Positions 60,101 through 64,000 of a DNA stretch of 64,000 nt are shown in pieces. The stretch's first letter is position 1, and each line of letters begins with the position of its first letter. Location: NCBI GenBank assembly GCA_902728285.1, contig CACVBU010000732.1, positions 126,720 to 190,719 on the forward strand. Direction: 5' to 3'. The notes below the pieces were generated by a model. It was not told the origin of the DNA, ran no database searches, and saw only the letters and a program-made list of their open reading frames with translations. A program made the position numbers and the translations under genes. The DNA comes from Clytia hemisphaerica (taxonomy: Eukaryota > Cnidaria > Hydrozoa > Leptothecata > Clytiidae).

Positions 60101-63075
60101 TCTCAGAAAAAGAAAAAGGGAACGCCGCATACAAGAAGAAAGACTTCGAAACTGCCCACCAACACTACGACAAGGCTATCGAGCTAGATCCAACGAACAT
60201 TGTTTATTATACCAACAAAACGGCTGTATTCTTTGAAGAAAAGAAATACACTGAATGTTTGGAATTGTGTCAAAAAGCGATCGAGATTGGACGTGAAAAC
60301 AGAGCTGATTTTGCACTGATAGCAAAGTGAGTCATAAGTGCTGTTGTTATAGTTTAGTTTATATGCAATTTATAAGCGACCGTAGTGCAGTGGTAGAACA
60401 TCCGGCTACGGTTCGCAAGGTTGTGGGTTCAACCCCCAGCCGGGTCATACCAAAGATTTCCAAAATGGTACTTGATGCCTCTCTGCTTGATGCTCAGCAA
60501 TTAAGAGAAGGATCAAGGGTAAGTGGAGCAATCCAGGGAGAAAGAGTGGCGCCCTCTCCTACCTTCAGGTAGATAGCTATCGAAAGAGGAGCCTTCGGGT
60601 CGCTTCCGACTGCGGTCGCAGACTTACTTATATGCAATATGCAATGATTTGCTTTTATGAAGCTTTTGATCGAGTAGAGAAGCCAATTGCTCTACGTAGG
60701 ATTAAGATATAGGTTGTAAGCAACTGTAATGTAGCAACTTTGAGCATGTTTAATCCTCAAGGGAAAGGGGATAAGACTTCTCACCGCGCTCAGTTCCACA
60801 CATTTTAAAAATTCACCTTTCAAAATATTGATACCTTTCTGCTTTACAGATCTAGGTTAAAGGCAAATGTAAACTTTGAGCAGGTTTGATCCTCCAAGTC
60901 AGCACTTGATTTATTATCTTTTTCACTACGCCCCATTTCACACTTCTAACATTTTGCCTTTCAAGTTATTCGTGCTTCTCTTCTTTTACAGACCTATGGT
61001 ACGAATCGGTAATGTCCATCATGCACAAGGTGAGATACGTAAAGCGATCGAAATGTGGAAAGACTCTTTATCCGAATCGAACAATCAACAAGTACGTGAC
61101 AAAATCTACAAAGCAGAAAAAGTACTCAAAGAACAAGAACATTTAGCCTACATCAACCCGGAGAAAGCTGAAGAGGAGCGAAACATGGGAAACGAGGCAT
61201 TCAAGAAAGGTATGTTTCTTAGAACCATGCTCAGCCTAAAGGCCCCTTAAGCCTCATACAGGATTGCTCTGTTAATTAATTGGCCCCGGGTGGAATCTGG
61301 CACCATTTTGATTTTTGTTTTGCTTAGGTGGAACGTAAAGAATTCCATTGTAATATAAACAATAGAAAGTGGTGTAATAATTTTATTTCGAGATATTGTA
61401 GGGTATTTCAAACCTAGTGTTCATCGTGTCAAAAAGCTTTCTTTAAAGGTTCTCATCAAAGGCAATGAACGGAACTCGCAGAGACAGCAGAATTTTTATA
61501 GTTTGAAAATGTTTACCGGCTATATGAGTTTAGCGAAGAAAATTTCTTTGATTGATGCAAATAATTATTCTAAAAACTTGTTGTTAATTACAGCGGACTA
61601 TCCAACGGCCGTCAAACATTATAACGAAGCCATCAAACGAAACCCGAGCGATCCTCGCGTCTACAGCAACCGTGCGGCTTGTTACACCAAACTAGCAGAA
61701 TTTGGTTTGGCACTGGCGGATGTCGACGAATGCTTAAAATTAGACGATAAATTCTTGAAAGCTTACCTGCGGAAAGGTGGCATTTGTTTGATGATCAAAC
61801 AAATACTGAGAGCTAAAACTGCATACGAGAAAGCACTCGAGATCGATCCTAGTTGTCAGGTACACTTCTAGTTATATCTAAATAAGTAAGATTATTCCCC
61901 CATTTCTAAGAGGTGGTAATTATATTCCAGAATGAAAAAAAAACTTCTCGAATGTTTCTCTTTTGAGGATTAATACAGTGGAGACTCCATAACTCAAACA
62001 CGCACGGGGAACATAAATTTGTTCGAATCATGACAATTTCAAGTCATGGAGATTGGCTTTTAAGACGTCTTCAACTGATGGGACGAGAAAACTTGTTCGA
62101 GTTTAGGGGACATTTGAGTTAAAGAGTTTCGAGTTAAATTGACTCTGCTGTAGTGAAGAATAGTAGACCAAGCTATATCCGCCATCTTTGATCGGGTTTT
62201 TTTTAATTGGTACCCGTAAAGAATCCATTGCAATGTTAAGAATTAACGTCTAACGGCGCTACATCATCAAAAGTTTTCGAGGCGGGAAAGTAGATCTAGC
62301 GCTCTCGATGCATTTACACCGCTACTTTTCAACTCCGATCAAAGATTTTGCTTGGCCCGGGATTGAGAAACATGGTCGGTCTAGGGTATATAAAGGTCAG
62401 TGATAGAGACTAATCATATAGATATTTTAGAAGTTCAACCCAGTTCAATGTTTATTATTTAATTGAAGAGATAAGTGTTTTTCTATCATGGCATGTTTTC
62501 AGGAAGCACGTGAAGGTATCATGAAATGTCAACAACAAAAACACTCTTTGACACCCGAAGAACGACAAAAACAAGCCATGGAAGATCCTGAAGTTCAAGA
62601 AATTCTCAGGGATCCTGCTATGCGAATGATTTTGGAACAAATGCAACAGAATCCAACAGCTGCTAACGAGTAAGGAATGTTTTTCTCATACTAAACATTT
62701 AGTTTACCGTGGTAAACTACGTTTGGCTACGTTTCGAGAGATTCTTTTCCCATCATGACCTTCTATGCATGCCTATAAATGATGGTCCTCGTACTGTTAA
62801 TAAAACACATACACAGTTAAAGTCTTGCCAATCGAACTCGAAAATCAAATTAAAAGTATTGTTTGAAACTTTCTCTTAGCAACTGATCTTTTAACCCAAG
62901 AAATCTACCAGGCTGGTTGAAAATTAGGGTAACTTGAAGGGAAAGAGGCTACATTAGCACATCGCTTGAATTGCGAAATTGCTCAAAATTTTCCATTTTT
63001 AGACACTTCCAAAATCCTGGCGTCCGGGAAAAACTCTTAAAACTTGCTGACGCTGGAATTATACAAATGAGATAA
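54190..63075 (+). CDS. STIP1: STI1/HOP co-chaperone (stress-induced phosphoprotein 1), ten coding exons; first exon not located
   Basis: STI1/HOP is a cytosolic adaptor that holds Hsp70 and Hsp90 together through TPR domains and passes clients between them. Exons: 54190-54399, 54674-54812, 58731-58869, 59040-59128, 59380-59465, 60097-60326, 60992-61209, 61594-61859, 62503-62669, 63003-63075 (TAA), all GT-AG with matching phases, 538 residues. Order: TPR1 (1-116), DP1 ([12 protein letters not shown]..., about 119-175), a charged P/K/E linker (192-221), TPR2A (222-340), TPR2B (348-459), DP2 ([23 protein letters not shown], about 480-538). TPR1 carboxylate-clamp residues K5, N9, N40, K70 and R74 are all present, offset by exactly three from human numbering (K8, N12, N43, K73, R77), so the missing first exon probably supplies about three residues. 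A stop codon precedes the 54190 acceptor in frame, confirming the splice. Intron 2 holds an LTR retrotransposon. Confidence 0.96.
54935..55057 (-). repeat. 3' LTR of the retrotransposon
   Basis: 123 bp, TGTTCAG...TTTCTACA on the minus strand; it differs from the other LTR by two substitutions (near 54987 and 55014). It abuts the polypurine tract. Confidence 0.92.
55161..56743 (-). pseudogene. Retrotransposon integrase, frameshifted near its C-terminus
   Basis: Begins with the usual PGK...DAMSRNP junction motif, then an HHCC zinc finger ([11 protein letters not shown] ... CCKTC). The DDE core has D in MITGDYF, D in SSDGPQ and E in [12 protein letters not shown]. The C-terminal SH3-like part ([13 protein letters not shown]...) is split: the frame ends at 55487, while its natural continuation ([16 protein letters not shown]...) lies in another frame to 55161, implying one small indel near 55500. 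A proline-rich tail follows. Confidence 0.85.
56744..57775 (-). pseudogene. Retrotransposon reverse transcriptase (C-terminal part) and RNase H
   Basis: RT palm motifs are visible ([18 protein letters not shown]-like [12 protein letters not shown]). A CVDDTLL box stands for the catalytic YxDD, followed by the thumb/connection ([21 protein letters not shown]). RNase H follows with [27 protein letters not shown] and TTDHKPL. The frame is stopped by a TAG at 56746-56744; the next codons continue in frame into the integrase region. The first RT motifs are deleted. Confidence 0.85.
57780..58539 (-). pseudogene. Retrotransposon gag with N-terminal SAM domain, truncated by deletion
   Basis: The first 65 residues after MALSQSDQ fit a SAM domain ([12 protein letters not shown]..., [18 protein letters not shown]). 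A serine/threonine-rich spacer follows, then a gag-like helical region ([33 protein letters not shown]), a CPQC-type cysteine pair and RDQLIRGL, typical of Ty3-like gag C-termini. The frame runs into RT sequence in another frame near 57775, marking a deletion that removed the gag end, protease and RT start. The exact junction is inferred. Confidence 0.75.
58539..58661 (-). repeat. 5' LTR of the retrotransposon
   Basis: 123 bp. On the minus strand its last base is the A of the first gag ATG that follows the usual order, so there is no leader between LTR and gag. A further in-frame ATG lies inside the LTR at 58575. Confidence 0.92.
59640..60010 (+). repeat. Dispersed repeat with tRNA-like end in STI1 intron
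   Basis: Contains ACAGTTAGCCTAACCAGTGA and TCTGTTCACCTGTGTATA, the inverse of sequence near 47222-47271, and ends with GGTGGTTCGAGCCGGGATC (B-box-like). It appears to be a second copy of that SINE-like family. Confidence 0.45.
60370..60650 (+). repeat. tRNA-derived SINE in STI1 intron
   Basis: The head GACCGTAGTGCAGTGGTAGA (A box) and GGTTGTGGGTTCAACCCCCA (B box) are spaced as in a tRNA. A SINE-type body (AAATGGTACTTGATGCC, GATGCTCAGCAATTAAGAG) and an AT-rich tail follow. It lies between STI1 exons at 60326 and 60992. Confidence 0.6.
61976..62150. mobile_element. pogo-like MITE in STI1 intron
   Basis: Ends CAGTGGAGACTCCATAACTC and (inverse) CAGCAGAGTCAATTTAACTC, flanked by TA at 61974-61975 and 62151-62152. 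Confidence 0.7.
62163..62403. mobile_element. Truncated copy of the CTGACCTTTATATA MITE
   Basis: Matches 4540-4806: GCCATCTTTGAT, TTAACGTCTAACG, GCGCTCTCGATGCATTTACA and the right end AGGGTATATAAAGGTCAGTG. The left terminus is shortened. Confidence 0.65.
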
Positions 63076-63720
63076 AAAGAAGTATGATGTTATCCGATAT
63101 TCTGTTGATATCCCGTTTTGCGAATCCGATTACCTCACACCGGAGAAACGACAAGATGTATGATGTAAGATAATCACTTTTAAAAACAAACAGATTTTTT
63201 TGGTCTTAAACTTGTTATAGTTTAGTTTTTTTGTAACTAATAGACGAATTCTTTATAATGGTACGAGTTTTTTTTTCAATACTACACAGAATTTTATTTT
63301 ATTAAAAAGATAAATATGGATGACCCAAGAAAACTTTGTTTATTTTTTAACCCTGTTTTTGGGTTAAATATTAGAAGGAAGTGTACAAGGGATTGGCGAT
63401 TTTCAGGTTTTACCACTGATAGTGGCGTTAGATAAAGCTTTTTAGTTAAAGAAAAATTGTGAAAAAATCTCAATATCTTCCCCAAACCCCAATTTAAACT
63501 CATAGCTCCGAGACAAGTTGAAATCCCAAAGCTGAAAGACTCCCCCAAGCTCAAGCTGATATACAAAAAATTTGAAAACCTGAAAACCTTAGACTTCCTG
63601 TACAAAATTTAATTTAAAAAATGAGTTGTCAAATTTTCACATTTTTTTCTCAAGCAAAATAGACTTTGACAAATTTTAATCATTTCTTATCGTCTGTTAC
63701 GTGCATTTTTATGAAATGAA

Positions 63721-63726
63721 AATAAA
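63721..63726 (+). terminator. Candidate STI1 polyadenylation signal
   Basis: AATAAA about 645 nt after the STI1 stop, with another at about 63745. No closer canonical signal was seen. Confidence 0.3.
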
Positions 63727-63858
63727 TCCAATAACTTTGAAAAATAAAATTTCTAAATTCGAATATTCTGAGCTTTAAATAATAAGCATCGGTCAAATTA
63801 TTAATTTTCCTAAAATGGGATACCTATCGAATAAAATTGACTGGGTAAGTCACTATTA

Positions 63859-64000
63859 CACGTTTTTTATAAGAACAGAAAAGTACACAAAAATACTGAC
63901 AGATCGGTGGAAATGCCAAAAATACGAACATTTTAGGCTTAAAACTTAAGAAGTTAAACTTTTAGATGTATTAGGCTAGTGACACTTTTCAACTGCCGAC
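63859..64000. mobile_element. MITE of the TA|CACGTTTTTTATAAGAAC family, cut by the window end
   Basis: TA at 63857-63858 followed by CACGTTTTTTATAAGAACAG and the family interior (GGCTTAAAACTTAAGAAG). It continues beyond the window. Confidence 0.55.

Noticed and set aside
60327-60572. Plus-strand 81-codon frame
   Set aside because: It crosses a tRNA-derived SINE in an STI1 intron.
1-64000. CRISPR arrays, bacterial operons, rRNA genes
   Set aside because: The tandem repeats lack spacer structure and the window is clearly eukaryotic; no rRNA sequence was recognised.

Overview
The window is eukaryotic and comes from an invertebrate animal genome. It is AT-rich, its genes are split into many short GT-AG exons, and transposon debris fills most of the introns and the intergenic space. 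Two conserved animal genes can be reconstructed exon by exon. I cannot name the species or phylum from the sequence.

Layout. (1) 849-28059, minus strand: a complete Son of sevenless (SOS) Ras/Rac exchange factor. It has 29 coding exons joining into a 1,228-residue protein (histone folds, DH, PH, REM, CDC25, proline-rich tail). Its introns carry MITEs, tandem repeats and two copies of a dispersed repeat of 1.1-1.7 kb. The 8-kb intron between coding exons 16 and 17 holds two further frame-compatible exon candidates. (2) 28060-about 54180: about 26 kb with no recognisable host gene. It is a mosaic of DNA transposons: a CACTA-type element nested in a second element with 34-bp ends and 8-bp target duplications (36752-43994), an adjoining pair of TA-flanked elements (45669-51053), foldback elements rich in ATCGAT, duplicated blocks and tRNA-like repeats. 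One element contains an unrecognised two-exon reading frame (49418-49997). (3) 54190-63075, plus strand: the Hsp70/Hsp90 co-chaperone STI1/HOP (STIP1), ten coding exons. The tiny first exon with the start codon was not found. Its second intron holds a compact LTR retrotransposon on the opposite strand (54935-58661): 123-bp LTRs, 5-bp target duplications, a SAM-domain gag fused by deletion to reverse transcriptase, RNase H and integrase.

How it works together. SOS links receptor tyrosine kinases, through Grb2-type SH3 domains that bind its proline-rich tail, to Ras activation. STI1 passes client proteins from Hsp70 to Hsp90. The two genes have no evident functional link. They lie head to head (divergent), separated by the transposon mosaic. 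Most of the sequence-level novelty is in the mobile elements and in possible alternative exons of SOS.
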